Notes: generated by a model not told the origin, from the letters alone. A stretch of DNA of 64,000 nucleotides from Romboutsia faecis (GCF_014323405.1 NZ_JACRWE010000001.1:186001-250000), one strand, 5' to 3'; counted from the first letter of the stretch, positions 16,201 through 26,121 are shown. Numbers and translations: made by a program.

Positions 16201-17442
16201 TTATTCAAAATTTTCATCAATTTTATTAATATAGTTTGATTCTAATACTTTATCATCATCGAATAAACCTCTTTTACATTCTATATAAAGCATTACAAAG
16301 CATATTAGGAATATTAGACTTGCTATAGAAAAAGCAGCTACTATTGAATAATGCTTCATGATTAATCCTGATAAAATAGAAGATATCATAATCCCAAAAT
16401 ACATCAATGTTGAAGTAAATCCATTTATTCTACCTAAGTATTCTTGTTCTGTTTGTTTAGTCATTAATGTCATTACATATCCACTTAATATTCCTCCAAT
16501 AACATTATCTATAAACTGTAAAACCATTGTAAGTAGTGGAATAGTTGAATATCCTTCAATAAATACAGTTATCGAAAATACACCAATTAAAGAATATACT
16601 ATTTTAATATTTTTTAAATACTTGGATAATAGAATATAAGCTCCTCCACCAACTATAACTCCAACTCCTGCTATACCTGAGAAGAATTGATAAAATTCTT
16701 CATTTAGACCTAGTCTTTGTGTTACTAAAAATATATCTAAATTTCCAGCTATCCCTATTGCAAATGAAATTAATAAAAACATTCTAGCAAAAACTTTTAA
16801 TATTCTTTTTTTATTTAAATAATCAAAAGTAAGTTTAATATCTTCTATTAATCCAGCACTTTCTATTTTTTCAAATTTTTTATTGGGTAATGTATATATA
16901 AGTATTATAGATGCTAAAAACATAAAAGATATAATTAGTAATGTTTTTCCTATTCCAAAAGTAAAATAAAAATATGACCCTAAAAATGGACCTATTATAG
17001 GAAATATTGAACTCAATAGCTGAGACATACCTATTGCTGAATCAATATCTTTATCTTCTACAAATTCTTTAAAATACTTTTGTGATGCAGGATATGAAAA
17101 CTGAGTAACTATAGCTGATATTAGTACCGTTATAAATATAGCTATAATATATCCTTTATTTATTAAAGAACCTAATATCACAAATGAAATAAAACTAAGA
17201 GAATCACCTAATAGCATTAATCTTTTAGGGTTGTATTTATCTGCAATTATTCCTCCTAAAAAAGTAAATAAAAACATGGGTACCATCTCTATAAAATTTA
17301 AAGATGATACTGCCATAGGGTCACCATTAGTTACATCCATCATAAAAAACATTATAGATATATTTCTTATCCATATAGCTGCTTGTTGTATTATGTCTGT
17401 AATCAAAATTGTTGTAAATACCTTATTTTTTAATAAATTCAA
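16201..17442 (-). CDS. Major facilitator superfamily efflux transporter
   Basis: This 413-residue protein has about twelve membrane segments and the MFS motif A between helices 2 and 3 (GGIIADKYNPKRLM, about residues 63-76). It is of the three-component-independent MFS_3/YfmO-like drug exporter style. The promoter just upstream has a 19-base spacer holding an inverted repeat, the signature of MerR activation, and a MerR gene follows upstream in the same direction. It is therefore likely a MerR-inducible drug exporter; its substrate is unknown. Confidence 0.88.
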   Translation of the reverse strand: MNLLKNKVFTTILITDIIQQAAIWIRNISIMFFMMDVTNGDPMAVSSLNFIEMVPMFLFTFLGGIIADKYNPKRLMLLGDSLSFISFVILGSLINKGYIIAIFITVLISAIVTQFSYPASQKYFKEFVEDKDIDSAIGMSQLLSSIFPIIGPFLGSYFYFTFGIGKTLLIISFMFLASIILIYTLPNKKFEKIESAGLIEDIKLTFDYLNKKRILKVFARMFLLISFAIGIAGNLDIFLVTQRLGLNEEFYQFFSGIAGVGVIVGGGAYILLSKYLKNIKIVYSLIGVFSITVFIEGYSTIPLLTMVLQFIDNVIGGILSGYVMTLMTKQTEQEYLGRINGFTSTLMYFGIMISSILSGLIMKHYSIVAAFSIASLIFLICFVMLYIECKRGLFDDDKVLESNYINKIDENFE

Positions 17443-17476
17443 AATTTTAACCTCCTACTTCTTTATGTCTACATTT

Positions 17477-17507
17477 ATTTTAAAGAGTAGAGTAGGTCTA
17501 CAGTCAA
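17477..17507 (-). promoter_or_regulatory. MerR-type promoter/operator of the MFS gene
   Basis: On the minus strand -35 TTGACT (17507-17502) and -10 TAAAAT (17482-17477) are separated by 19 bases instead of 17. Inside the spacer lies the dyad GTAGA-CCTAC-TCTAC. MerR activators twist such over-long spacers to switch the gene on. Confidence 0.8.
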
Positions 17508-17582
17508 TATATTTTTCAATAATAAAGTCATTAGAAACATAAAGTAAAATCTCCACTTCAGTAACTCAATCAAAACTAACTT

Positions 17583-18401
17583 TTAAATTTCTAAAATTAT
17601 TTTCACATAATATTCCTTTTCATTATTTTTTTTATGTAAAATAAATTCGTACATTACATATGCATTTGTAGGTTTATTTTTATTAAAGTGTTTATTAAGA
17701 GATATTATGTAATCATTTATTTCATTTTCATTTCCATAAAAGTAAGTTGAAACTACTTTACTATTTATAGATTTCCTAATAACGTCTATTTTACTTTCTT
17801 TTATATATTTTTGTATTAGATCTGTATTATTCTTATTTTCCTTTATATAAATTTCATATTCATTTTCTTTTAACTGATTATTATCTAATATCTCATAATT
17901 ATAGAAATACTCCTCTTCATCAAAACCTAAACTTTCATCTAAATCTTGTAGAAACTCCTTATAAAAACTTCCATTATATATGTTTTTTAAATTAACTCCA
18001 TAAAGATACATAAATTCTTCATATATTTTTAATTTGCTAAGATCATATTTATTTTCAAAATCTATAATTTTATCTAGTTCTTCCTTTGCCTCTTGTAAAT
18101 GTTTTTGTTTTATTTTTAATTCTTCTATTTGCTTTATTATAGATTGTTCTTGTTTTTCAACAAGATTTTTATACTCTTTTAAATCTTCACTTTCTATTGT
18201 TTCTTTTATTTCGGCAAGAGGTATTCCAAGATATTTGGTTTCTAGTATGAGCCCAAGCTTTTCTAAATCTCCTTCATAGTAGTATCTATATCCGTTATTT
18301 TTATCAACCTCAGGTTTTAAGATTCCAATTTTATCATAATGCCTTAATGTATCTTTGCTTATTTCAAATAATTTGCTTACTTGTCCTATTGAAAACTTCA
18401 A
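17583..18401 (-). CDS. MerR-family transcriptional regulator
   Basis: The N-terminal MerR helix-turn-helix is clear (FSIGQVSKLFEISKDTLRHYD, then IGILKPEVDKNNGYRYY), followed by a long coiled-coil (about residues 75-120) and a 150-residue effector domain of the type found in multidrug-sensing MerR proteins. The frame opens with an ATG at 18410, but AGGGGATGG is better placed for the TTG at 18401 (protein MKFSIGQVSKL); the choice is not certain. It sits upstream of the MFS gene, separated by about 140 bases with its operator, and a second matching operator precedes its own gene. Confidence 0.88.
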   Translation of the reverse strand: MKFSIGQVSKLFEISKDTLRHYDKIGILKPEVDKNNGYRYYYEGDLEKLGLILETKYLGIPLAEIKETIESEDLKEYKNLVEKQEQSIIKQIEELKIKQKHLQEAKEELDKIIDFENKYDLSKLKIYEEFMYLYGVNLKNIYNGSFYKEFLQDLDESLGFDEEEYFYNYEILDNNQLKENEYEIYIKENKNNTDLIQKYIKESKIDVIRKSINSKVVSTYFYGNENEINDYIISLNKHFNKNKPTNAYVMYEFILHKKNNEKEYYVKIILEI

Positions 18402-18430
18402 TTTTACCATCCCCTATTTCTTATCTGATT

Positions 18431-18461
18431 ATTATATACTATAAAGTAAGTCTATAATATA
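18431..18461 (-). promoter_or_regulatory. Second MerR-type promoter/operator (autoregulatory)
   Basis: On the minus strand -35 TATATT (18461-18456), a 19-base spacer and a perfect -10 TATAAT (18436-18431). The spacer dyad ATAGACTTACTTTAT matches the MFS operator GTAGACCTACTCTAC at 11 of 15 positions, so the regulator probably controls itself as well. Confidence 0.7.
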
Positions 18462-18505
18462 TAATTTTTTATATCTATAAATTTTCTTTTTATATTTTTT
18501 ATTTA

Positions 18506-19417
18506 TTATTTTATTATAACAATCATTATTAGAAAAGAAATTACTGAAAATAATGTAGTTAAAAAAAGTAGTACAGATGCGTATCCTCTATCTTTTTCAA
18601 AGCTTTCTGCAAATATTGGTGCCATAGCTGCTGTTGGCATTGAAGACAATAAAACCATGACTTTAATTACTTTTAATGGACCTGGTAGTAATAGTAAAAC
18701 AAAATATATTAAAATCGGAATTATTAAAAGTTTTATAACTACACCATAGTATAAACTTAAGTCTTTTATATAATCTTTTATATTTATATTTGCTATTATT
18801 GCTCCTACTATTAACATTGATAATGCAGATGTAATACTACCAACTGTTTCTATTGGATTTAGTATAATTGATGGTAAATTTATTTTAAATATCATAATTA
18901 ATATTCCTATACAGACAGCTATAATAGATGGGTTAGATATTACTTTCTTTATATTTTCTTTTTTTACCCCTCCTGTAAATAGTGATACTCCATATGTCCA
19001 TACGAATATTGTAAATATCATATTAAATACTGATGCATAAATTAATCCCTATTTTCCATATATTCCTTCTATTATTGGAAATCCTATAAATCCACAATTT
19101 GAAAATACATTAGAAAATTGAAGAATATATCTATTTTCTGATTTTATTCGTTTTAATAATATTTTAGATATTATTACACTAATTATAAAAGTTATAATAC
19201 TATAATAAAAACATTTCATTACATTTATTTTTAATTCATCACTATATGTAATATTAAATGAAGATATTATAAGCAATGGAAGAGATATTTTTAAAAGAAT
19301 TTCTGTTATTCCTTTGTTTATTTCATCTGTTATTATATCTTTTTTTCTTGCGTAAATTCCAATTAGCATTATTATAAATAAAGAAATTATTCCTTCATAC
19401 ACAGATATATTGTTCAT
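18506..19417 (-). pseudogene. AEC-family transporter interrupted by one in-frame stop codon
   Basis: Two open frames, 19417-19049 and 19021-18506, read as one continuous auxin-efflux-carrier (AEC) family protein of about 303 residues, the usual length. The first part ends GFPIIEGIYGK and a TAG at 19051-19049; the same frame continues GLIYASVFN and then MIFTIFVWTYG. In intact relatives this region is continuous, with an acidic residue likely at the stop position (GAG to TAG would suffice). About ten membrane segments are otherwise intact. It is either a recent nonsense mutation or a sequencing error; the frame itself is not disturbed. Confidence 0.85.
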
Positions 19418-19497
19418 AAACTCATTCTCCCTAATATTAAATTATTCATCTATTAATAATATTTTAAGATAGTCTATAAATATGATGATAAAATAAT

Positions 19498-19541
19498 AAA
19501 AGGCATATCTGATTCTATAATAAGAAAAAGATGTGCCCTTA
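19498..19541 (-). terminator. Terminator of the PH-domain gene
   Basis: AAGGGCACATCT (19540-19529) pairs with AGATATGCCTTTT (19510-19498) on the minus strand, with one bulged base. Confidence 0.7.
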
Positions 19542-19544
19542 TAA

Positions 19545-20168
19545 TTAATTATTTATATATTTCTCAAATACTTGTCCAAAGTCCTTATTGCTAAATTGCT
19601 CTTTCATATTATTCATCCAACTAAAGTTAAATTTAGTAATGTCTTCAAGAGTTAAAGCAACATTTCCTTCTATTCTACTTTTACTTACTGCTTCGTTCGC
19701 CATATTTAAGCTATTGATTCCATTTTCATAAGACTTATTATTCTTATGTTGTATTTTGCCTATCTCAAATAAAGCCTTATATAAATCTTTTAACTGTTCT
19801 ATCTGTTTTTTATCAACATCTATACTAAATGAGTTATTCCCAAAACTAAATTTTATTTCTACATCTAAATCTACTGTTCCAGCAGTTTCTAATGTAACCG
19901 AATGAACATTTTCAGAGTAAAACTCATGTCTTTTTACTACTCTTTTTTTACTTACTGCACTTTCACCATCTACATGGATTAGTCCTAAGTTTGTAAATAC
20001 ATATTCATCTGTTTTAGATTTAATTACGAAGTATATTTTTTCTCCATCTTCGTGCATTATATAATCGTCTCCATCAACTTTATTAAAGTCTTGTGGTGCT
20101 ATTATTTTCCCTATATCAGATAATCCTAATGTATCTGCAGCCATTTTCCCAAATATATTTCCAGCCAT
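19545..20168 (-). CDS. Bacterial PH-domain protein, YvbH-like
   Basis: 207 residues. The N-terminal part (about 1-125) has the bacterial pleckstrin-homology pattern seen in YvbH-type proteins (FVIKSKTDEYVFTNLGLIHVDG, EFYSENVHSVTLETAGT). A helical C-terminal extension (about 130-207) matches the YvbH extension. Family function is unknown. It is a single gene with its own ribosome site (AGGACAGT) and terminator. Confidence 0.72.
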   Translation of the reverse strand: MAGNIFGKMAADTLGLSDIGKIIAPQDFNKVDGDDYIMHEDGEKIYFVIKSKTDEYVFTNLGLIHVDGESAVSKKRVVKRHEFYSENVHSVTLETAGTVDLDVEIKFSFGNNSFSIDVDKKQIEQLKDLYKALFEIGKIQHKNNKSYENGINSLNMANEAVSKSRIEGNVALTLEDITKFNFSWMNNMKEQFSNKDFGQVFEKYINN

Positions 20169-20310
20169 ACTGTCCTCCTAAATATTATGCTTTTTTTATA
20201 TTATATCATAATTTATTTTAAATAAATCCTACTATGATTATTATAGTTTTATAATCATCAAAATACTTCAATGAATATCTATTTATATTGTAATAAATAA
20301 TTTAATTTCC

Positions 20311-20341
20311 TAAAAAAAGTATTGCTATATAGCAATACTTT
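20311..20341 (-). terminator. Terminator overlapping the MATE stop codon
   Basis: The palindrome AAGTATTGCTATATAGCAATACTT includes the last codons and TAG of the MATE gene and is followed by a T run on the minus strand. Confidence 0.82.
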
Positions 20342-21674
20342 CTTTTTCTTTTGTTATTTGTTTTATCTTACTTTTATAAGCTAATCCTAAAGGAACTGCT
20401 GCTGCTATCCATGCAATTGGATCTGATAAGCATATACCTGTAAATCCAATATACTTTGGTAATGTAAAAGCAACTATACATCTTGCCACTAATTCATATA
20501 CACCAGCCATCATTGGTACAAATGATTCACCCATACCTTGAAGTACATTTCTATATATAAATATAGCTCCTAAGAATATCATAAATACTGCTGCATAATT
20601 CAGTACTTCTTGTGTATATCCAATCATTTCAGCAGTTGGATTTTCTACAAATATCATTACAAAGTATTTCCCAAAGAATACTAATATTGCTCCTGCAATT
20701 AAGCTAGTAACTATGGAAATATAATTCATTATCTTCATTCCATTTACTATACGATCAAATTTCTTAGCACCTAAATTTTGACCTGCATAAGTTGCTATTG
20801 TAACTCCGTATGATATTAATGGTTGCATAACTAATTGTAGTACTTTTGATGATGCTGTATATGATGCTATTACAGTTGAACCAAAAACATTTACTGCACT
20901 TTGAATTATTATTACCCCAACTGCAGTTACTGAGAATTGTAATCCCATTGGTATAGCAATGTTTAAATGTTTTTTATAATAGCTTTTTTCTACTTTAAAA
21001 TCTTCCTTTTTAAGTCTTAAAACTTTAAATTTCTTATAACTATAAATAATACATAATATTGCAGAAAGACCCTGAGCTATGTTAGTAGCATATGCAGCAC
21101 CTGCAACACCCATTTTAAAGTTAACGATAAATACTAAGTCTAAAACTATGTTAAGTATTGAAGATATTATTAAGAAGTATAATGGAGTTTTACTATCTCC
21201 TAACGCTCTTAATATACCTGCAGCCATATTATAAGCTGTTTGAGTAAATATACCTGCATATATTATAGTTATATATGTGTTTGAATCATTAAAAATATTT
21301 TCTGGAGTATTCATTAGTTTTAGTACAGTATTTTTTAATAATAAAGCAATTACTGTAATTATAATTGTCGAGATTATTGTTAATGTAATGTTACTAGCTA
21401 CAGATTTTCTAACTCCTTCTTCATCTTTAGCTCCAAACTTTTGAGAAACTAAAACTGAAAATCCACTTGTAAGCCCAAGTATCATACCATTTACTAGGAA
21501 AAACATTGAACCTGTAGAACCTACTGCAGCAAGTGCATCAACTCCTACAAATCTACCAACAATTATGGTATCTACCATGCTATATAATTGTTGAAATATA
21601 TTCCCTATTAATAATGGTATGGAAAACAATATAAAAATTTTAAGGGGACTTCCCTTTGTCATGTCATTAGTCAT
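20325..21674 (-). CDS. MATE-family efflux transporter
   Basis: 449 residues and twelve predicted membrane helices in two halves. The first half carries the family's SIPLLIGNIFQQLYSMVDTIIVGRFVG segment at residues 16-42; the second half repeats the pattern around IPMGLQFSVTAVGVIIIQ. It exports cationic or hydrophobic compounds using a sodium or proton gradient. It stands alone, with a terminator overlapping its stop codon, and is divergent from guaD. It is more similar in style to NorM/DinF-like clostridial MATEs than to the other MATE gene at 38.4-39.7 kb. Confidence 0.92.
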   Translation of the reverse strand: MTNDMTKGSPLKIFILFSIPLLIGNIFQQLYSMVDTIIVGRFVGVDALAAVGSTGSMFFLVNGMILGLTSGFSVLVSQKFGAKDEEGVRKSVASNITLTIISTIIITVIALLLKNTVLKLMNTPENIFNDSNTYITIIYAGIFTQTAYNMAAGILRALGDSKTPLYFLIISSILNIVLDLVFIVNFKMGVAGAAYATNIAQGLSAILCIIYSYKKFKVLRLKKEDFKVEKSYYKKHLNIAIPMGLQFSVTAVGVIIIQSAVNVFGSTVIASYTASSKVLQLVMQPLISYGVTIATYAGQNLGAKKFDRIVNGMKIMNYISIVTSLIAGAILVFFGKYFVMIFVENPTAEMIGYTQEVLNYAAVFMIFLGAIFIYRNVLQGMGESFVPMMAGVYELVARCIVAFTLPKYIGFTGICLSDPIAWIAAAVPLGLAYKSKIKQITKEKESIAI

Positions 21675-21864
21675 AATTCACCTCTATTATAATAATATAT
21701 AAATTAACCTTAAATATTGATTATATATACCTTTTCATACCTGTGTCAAACAAAAAATCTACTATATAAAAAATACTATATTGACAAATATTATATAACC
21801 ATTTAACTAAACGTTTTCTAAATATATTGATAAGTTTTTTTAACAAAAAATAAAAAATATTGGT

Positions 21865-21893
21865 TTGTTAATATATTCCATAAAATATATAAT
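21865..21893 (+). promoter_or_regulatory. Promoter of guaD with flanking inverted repeat
   Basis: -35 TTGTTA (21865-21870), 17-base spacer, -10 TATAAT (21888-21893). An inverted repeat TTAACAAA (21840-21847) / TTTGTTAA (21864-21871) overlaps the -35 box and could be an operator. No purine-riboswitch core is present in the short leader. Confidence 0.6.
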
Positions 21894-21927
21894 AATATAA
21901 GACAATAAAAATTAAGGGGAATTTATA

Positions 21928-23193
21928 ATGGAAAATATAAAAATATATAAGGGAGATATAGTTTTTACAAAACAAACTGATTATTTCGAATGCTTTAAAG
22001 ATGGATATATTGTTGTTAACAACAATAAAGTATATGGCACTTATTCTTCTCTACCAGAGGAATTTGAGAACTTAGAAATTATAGATTATAGTAATAATCT
22101 TATAATTCCAGGATTTGTAGATTTACATACACACGCTCCACAATTTGAAAATCGAGGTTTAGGGCTTGATAAAGAACTTATACCTTGGCTAGAAACTTAT
22201 ACATTTATAGAAGAAAGCAAGTTCAAAGATATAGATTATGCTAGAAATGTTTACTCTTCTTTTGTAGAAAAATTAAAAGAAAACGGTACTACAAGAGCTG
22301 TTTTATTTAGTAGTATACATAAAGAAGGAACAAAAATTCTATTTGATATAGTTCATTCATCTGGCATATCTGCATTTATAGGAAAAGTAAATATGGATAG
22401 AAATTGTCCTGATTATATAAAAGAAGATACTTATGAATCTTTAAACGATACCATTGAAATAATTAATGAGTATGCTAATAAATATCCATTGGTAAAACCT
22501 ATAATTACGCCCAGATTTATTCCGACTTGTTCTGATAAAATGTTAATAAGTCTAGGGAGAATTGCCAATGAACATAATTTAAAAATCCAATCTCATCTTT
22601 CTGAAAATCAAGGGGAGATAGATTGGGTGTCAGAACTTCATCCCCAAATAAAGGGATATGCAAATGTATATAATTCCTTTGGTTTATTAAAGCCTAAAAA
22701 TACAATAATGGCTCATTGCGTATACAGTGATGAAAATGAAATGAATATTTTAAAAGAAAATGGTGTATTTGTGGCACATTGTCCAGCTTCTAATACTAAT
22801 TTATCTAGTGGTATAGCTCCAATTAAAGATATGCTTAATAATAATTTAAACATTGGTCTTGGTTCTGATATCAGCGCAGGTCACGAGATTTCTATGACTA
22901 AAGTTATGGTCCTTGCAGCTCAACTATCTAAAATAAAGTGGATTTATAACAATCGTAATAGCTCATTTTTATCTACTTCAGAAGTATTTTACCTTGCAAC
23001 TAAAGGTGGTGGACAATTCTTTGGAAAAGTTGGTAGTTTTGAAAAAGATTATGAGTTTGATGCACTAGTTATTGATGATAGTAATTTAAGCAAACTTGAT
23101 TTATCCCTTGAAGAAAGAATTCAAAAATTCATTTATATTGGTAATCATACAAATATAAAAAAGATATATGTATGTGGAAATGAAATAAAATAA
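21928..23193 (+). CDS. guaD: Guanine deaminase
   Basis: A 421-residue amidohydrolase. The zinc site VDLHTHAPQ (His at about 67 and 69), the guanine deaminase signature ENRGLGLDKELIPWLETYTF, the ligand histidines in KIQSHLSE and MAHCVYS, and GLGSDISAGH with the catalytic Asp are all present. It converts guanine to xanthine and ammonia in purine salvage or nitrogen acquisition. The Shine-Dalgarno is AGGGGAA. The gene is monocistronic with its own promoter and terminator. Confidence 0.95.
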   Translation: MENIKIYKGDIVFTKQTDYFECFKDGYIVVNNNKVYGTYSSLPEEFENLEIIDYSNNLIIPGFVDLHTHAPQFENRGLGLDKELIPWLETYTFIEESKFKDIDYARNVYSSFVEKLKENGTTRAVLFSSIHKEGTKILFDIVHSSGISAFIGKVNMDRNCPDYIKEDTYESLNDTIEIINEYANKYPLVKPIITPRFIPTCSDKMLISLGRIANEHNLKIQSHLSENQGEIDWVSELHPQIKGYANVYNSFGLLKPKNTIMAHCVYSDENEMNILKENGVFVAHCPASNTNLSSGIAPIKDMLNNNLNIGLGSDISAGHEISMTKVMVLAAQLSKIKWIYNNRNSSFLSTSEVFYLATKGGGQFFGKVGSFEKDYEFDALVIDDSNLSKLDLSLEERIQKFIYIGNHTNIKKIYVCGNEIK

Positions 23194-23223
23194 TATCTCA
23201 TATGGTGAATTTATATAAAGTAG

Positions 23224-23270
23224 ATATCCATCAAAGTTTTATTACTTATCTTTGATGGATATTTATTTTT
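23224..23270 (+). terminator. Terminator of guaD
   Basis: ATATCCATCAAAG (23224-23236) pairs with CTTTGATGGATAT (23250-23262), followed by a T-rich tail. Confidence 0.9.
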
Positions 23271-23454
23271 TTATTTCACAAAATATATTATATTATTCAA
23301 AATAATACTATTAGTTATTTTAATTTATTATATTTATCAATTATTTTAACTTTATTTATAGATATGTAATAAAATATAAAGTATAATATCACTATCTATT
23401 GTATAAACATTACGAAGGGAGTTATATAAGGAAAACAATACCTTAGAATTTTCT

Positions 23455-24285
23455 ATGAAAAAAATAGGACTTAGAACAATAAAAACAGGAATAGCTGTGT
23501 TTTTAGCAACACTAGCTGGATATTATGGCTTAGTTGAAACTCCAGTATATACAGTATCTGTTTGTATATTTTCTATAAAAAATACAATGAAAAGCTCTAT
23601 ATCAGATGCTAGATCGCGTATAGTAGGAACTTTATTAGGAGGTTTTATAGGATATATATTTGCTCTTTTAACTCATGGAGAAGTTATCTCTACTGCCATT
23701 GGCGTTGTTCTTATTATACATCTATGCAATTTATTTAGAATATCTGATTCAGCTGGTATTGCATCGGTAACATTTACAGCAATACTTATTGGAATTGGAC
23801 AGAATGATCCTCTAACCTACTCTATATTCCGTACTGTTGATACTTTGATAGGTTTATTAATAGCCCTAGCAGTTAATTATGGAGTAAGCCGTCATAATCA
23901 TCTAAAATATATTTCTTCCGCTTTTAATTCAGTCCACGTTGATTGTATAGATCTGGTATCCGATATGGTATCAAAAAATAATTTTAGTGAATATCCTAAG
24001 TATGAAGGATTATTCGATGATTTAAAAAATTATTATAATCAACTTTTGGATGAGATTACATATGCTAATAAAGATGCTGATTTAACTGAAATCAAAGAAT
24101 ATTTTAGTATTTTCGAACAATTACTTCATCATGTTCATGGCCTATATTTACTTGAGAATAATTCCTTGGACAAATCCAATTGGTCTGAAGATGCTATTTA
24201 TAAATATCATTTAGATAGCATTTCTCAACTTTTGTCTATATCTTTACTTACGGAACTCAATTTTGACTTAATCCTCGACTTATAA
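23455..24285 (+). CDS. FUSC / aromatic-acid-exporter family membrane protein
   Basis: 276 residues: about six hydrophobic helices in the first 150 residues (LRTIKTGIAVFLATLAGYYG, RIVGTLLGGFIGYIFALLTHG), then a helical cytoplasmic domain. This is the ArAE_1 (DUF939)/FUSC half-size type, thought to export aromatic or other organic anions. The ATG at 23455 lacks a good Shine-Dalgarno at normal distance; GAAGGGAG lies about 35 bases upstream, with no in-frame ATG, GTG or TTG between, so initiation is unusual or weak. It ends in a long shared hairpin. Confidence 0.78.
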   Translation: MKKIGLRTIKTGIAVFLATLAGYYGLVETPVYTVSVCIFSIKNTMKSSISDARSRIVGTLLGGFIGYIFALLTHGEVISTAIGVVLIIHLCNLFRISDSAGIASVTFTAILIGIGQNDPLTYSIFRTVDTLIGLLIALAVNYGVSRHNHLKYISSAFNSVHVDCIDLVSDMVSKNNFSEYPKYEGLFDDLKNYYNQLLDEITYANKDADLTEIKEYFSIFEQLLHHVHGLYLLENNSLDKSNWSEDAIYKYHLDSISQLLSISLLTELNFDLILDL

Positions 24286-24297
24286 TAGTTGATGTTA

Positions 24298-24356
24298 GCA
24301 ACACAAAATACTATAAATAAGTCTATTACAACTTATTCATAGTATTTCTGTGTTGT
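24298..24356. terminator. Long bidirectional terminator hairpin
   Basis: CAACACAAAATACTATAAAT pairs imperfectly with the TATTCATAGTATTTCTGTGTTG side. It lies between the convergent FUSC and histidine kinase genes. Confidence 0.75.
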
Positions 24357-24367
24357 ATTCTATTTCA

Positions 24368-26044
24368 TTATTTATATATATCGGAAAACTCTATGTCACA
24401 TTTTTCAATTTTATTACTATTTAACTTATTATTACGTTCTCTAATTTCACAAGAGTTCACTAAATTATTTGGAATACTAAAATCAAATATAGTTCCTATT
24501 CCTACCTTACTTTTCACAGAAATATCTCCTCCGTGCATATCAACTAAAGATTTAACTAAAGATAATCCTATACCGCTTCCCTCATAACTACGAATTAATA
24601 AGTCATCAACCTGCTCAAATCTATTAAATATATTTGATAGTTTACTATCCGGTATTCCATGTCCATTATCTTCTACCGATATATTTACCTTATCGATTCC
24701 TGTATTTACATTTACATATATAGTTCCTCCACTGTCTGTATTTTTAATAGAATTAGATAATAAATTTAATAATATCCTTTCTATCTTATCAGAGTCACAG
24801 GTAATAACTAATTCCTCGCAATCTGTATCAAAAATCAGATTAATATTTTTTCCTTTAGCATATTCTGCAACAGACAGACTTATATCTTCTACTACATTTA
24901 CTATGTTATAGCTATTAAGTTCTAATTTATAATAACCTGCATCTATCTTACTCATATCAATTAAATTATTTACCATTCTTAAAAGTCTATACGAATTTTG
25001 TTTTATAAGCTTTGAATAGTTGTCTATATCAACTTTATTTGCCGTATATATATTTCCCTTATTAATATTCATATCGAGTAATTGGATGGTTCCAAGAATT
25101 ATATTTAGAGGTGTTCTAAATTCATGGGATAAATTAGCAAAGAACTGATTTTTTAAGTTTTCTGATTCTATTTCTTGCTTTAGTTTAATTATTCTTTTTT
25201 CTTCTTTTTTCTCTACACTTACATCTCTAACAGCTACTGCTACTAATCCCACCTCTATTACATTCTTAATATTCCATCTTAACCATTTATATCGTCCATC
25301 TTTACACTTTACTCTATTTTCGATAGTAGTAACCTCTGTTGTGATTTTATTTAAGCATTCCTTAAAACTCTCCTTGTATCTATCATGTATAATATTTAAT
25401 ATATTGTTACTTATTAATTCATTAGGTTCCCATCCTATTATCTTGCTACATGAATCATCTACCATTACTAGATTTCCTTCTTTGTCTAATGTTCCAATGA
25501 AATCTGTAGATAAATCTAAAAATAACTTAATATCCTTTTGCACTAATTCGCAATTATATATTATATTTATTAATTCATTTATTAAATTCTCTATATCAAT
25601 ATTTTTAAATATATCTTCTATTGCAACATCCGATTTTAATTTTAATTTTATATCTTCTAATAATTCTATACAATACTGTTGATTATTTAACTCGTTTTCT
25701 ATTCTATCATTTGCCTTTCCTTGACATATCTCAAAGTTTGATTTTTCTATCTTATATACGTATACGTAATATATTACTTCTTTATCTTGAACGTGTTTAA
25801 TTAATTTACTATATAGCTTTAGATATTTCTTATCAATAAATACTCTTAGAATAGTAGTATACATATTATTATCTTTTAAATTAATAACTATTTCTTCTTC
25901 GCTCGATGAATCTAATCTAAATTTTTGTATATTATTTTTTTCTATTCCAACTTCTTTTAGAAAACTTTCATTACAAAATTTAAAATGAAAATTTTTATCT
26001 AATACTACAATATAGTCATTTAGTATGTTTAGAAATTCTTTCAT
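24368..26044 (-). CDS. PAS-domain sensor histidine kinase (orphan)
   Basis: 558 residues without a membrane segment. It has an N-terminal PAS-like part (about 1-75), a second PAS domain (about 165-285, with the DLSTDFIGTLDKEGNLV segment and a PAC-like end), the HisKA helix with the phosphoacceptor His in NLSHEFRTPLN (about residue 312), and a complete ATPase domain (EDNGHGIPDSKL, GSGIGLSLV). It is a cytoplasmic kinase; no response regulator is adjacent. In clostridia, orphan kinases of this style can feed the sporulation phosphorelay, but nothing here proves that. Confidence 0.9.
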   Translation of the reverse strand: MKEFLNILNDYIVVLDKNFHFKFCNESFLKEVGIEKNNIQKFRLDSSSEEEIVINLKDNNMYTTILRVFIDKKYLKLYSKLIKHVQDKEVIYYVYVYKIEKSNFEICQGKANDRIENELNNQQYCIELLEDIKLKLKSDVAIEDIFKNIDIENLINELINIIYNCELVQKDIKLFLDLSTDFIGTLDKEGNLVMVDDSCSKIIGWEPNELISNNILNIIHDRYKESFKECLNKITTEVTTIENRVKCKDGRYKWLRWNIKNVIEVGLVAVAVRDVSVEKKEEKRIIKLKQEIESENLKNQFFANLSHEFRTPLNIILGTIQLLDMNINKGNIYTANKVDIDNYSKLIKQNSYRLLRMVNNLIDMSKIDAGYYKLELNSYNIVNVVEDISLSVAEYAKGKNINLIFDTDCEELVITCDSDKIERILLNLLSNSIKNTDSGGTIYVNVNTGIDKVNISVEDNGHGIPDSKLSNIFNRFEQVDDLLIRSYEGSGIGLSLVKSLVDMHGGDISVKSKVGIGTIFDFSIPNNLVNSCEIRERNNKLNSNKIEKCDIEFSDIYK

Positions 26045-26121
26045 AGTTCATCTCCTTTCGATCCATCCCTACTATATAGTGCATAATTCAACATTTTCTC
26101 TAAATATCCTTTATTTTCTAC

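Noticed and set aside
21675..21927. Purine riboswitch upstream of guanine deaminase
   Set aside because: No recognisable purine aptamer core or terminator; the predicted leader after the promoter is under 40 bases.
22360..22375. TGGCATATCTGC as a further sigma-54 promoter
   Set aside because: GG-to-GC spacing is 7 rather than 10 and it lies inside guaD.
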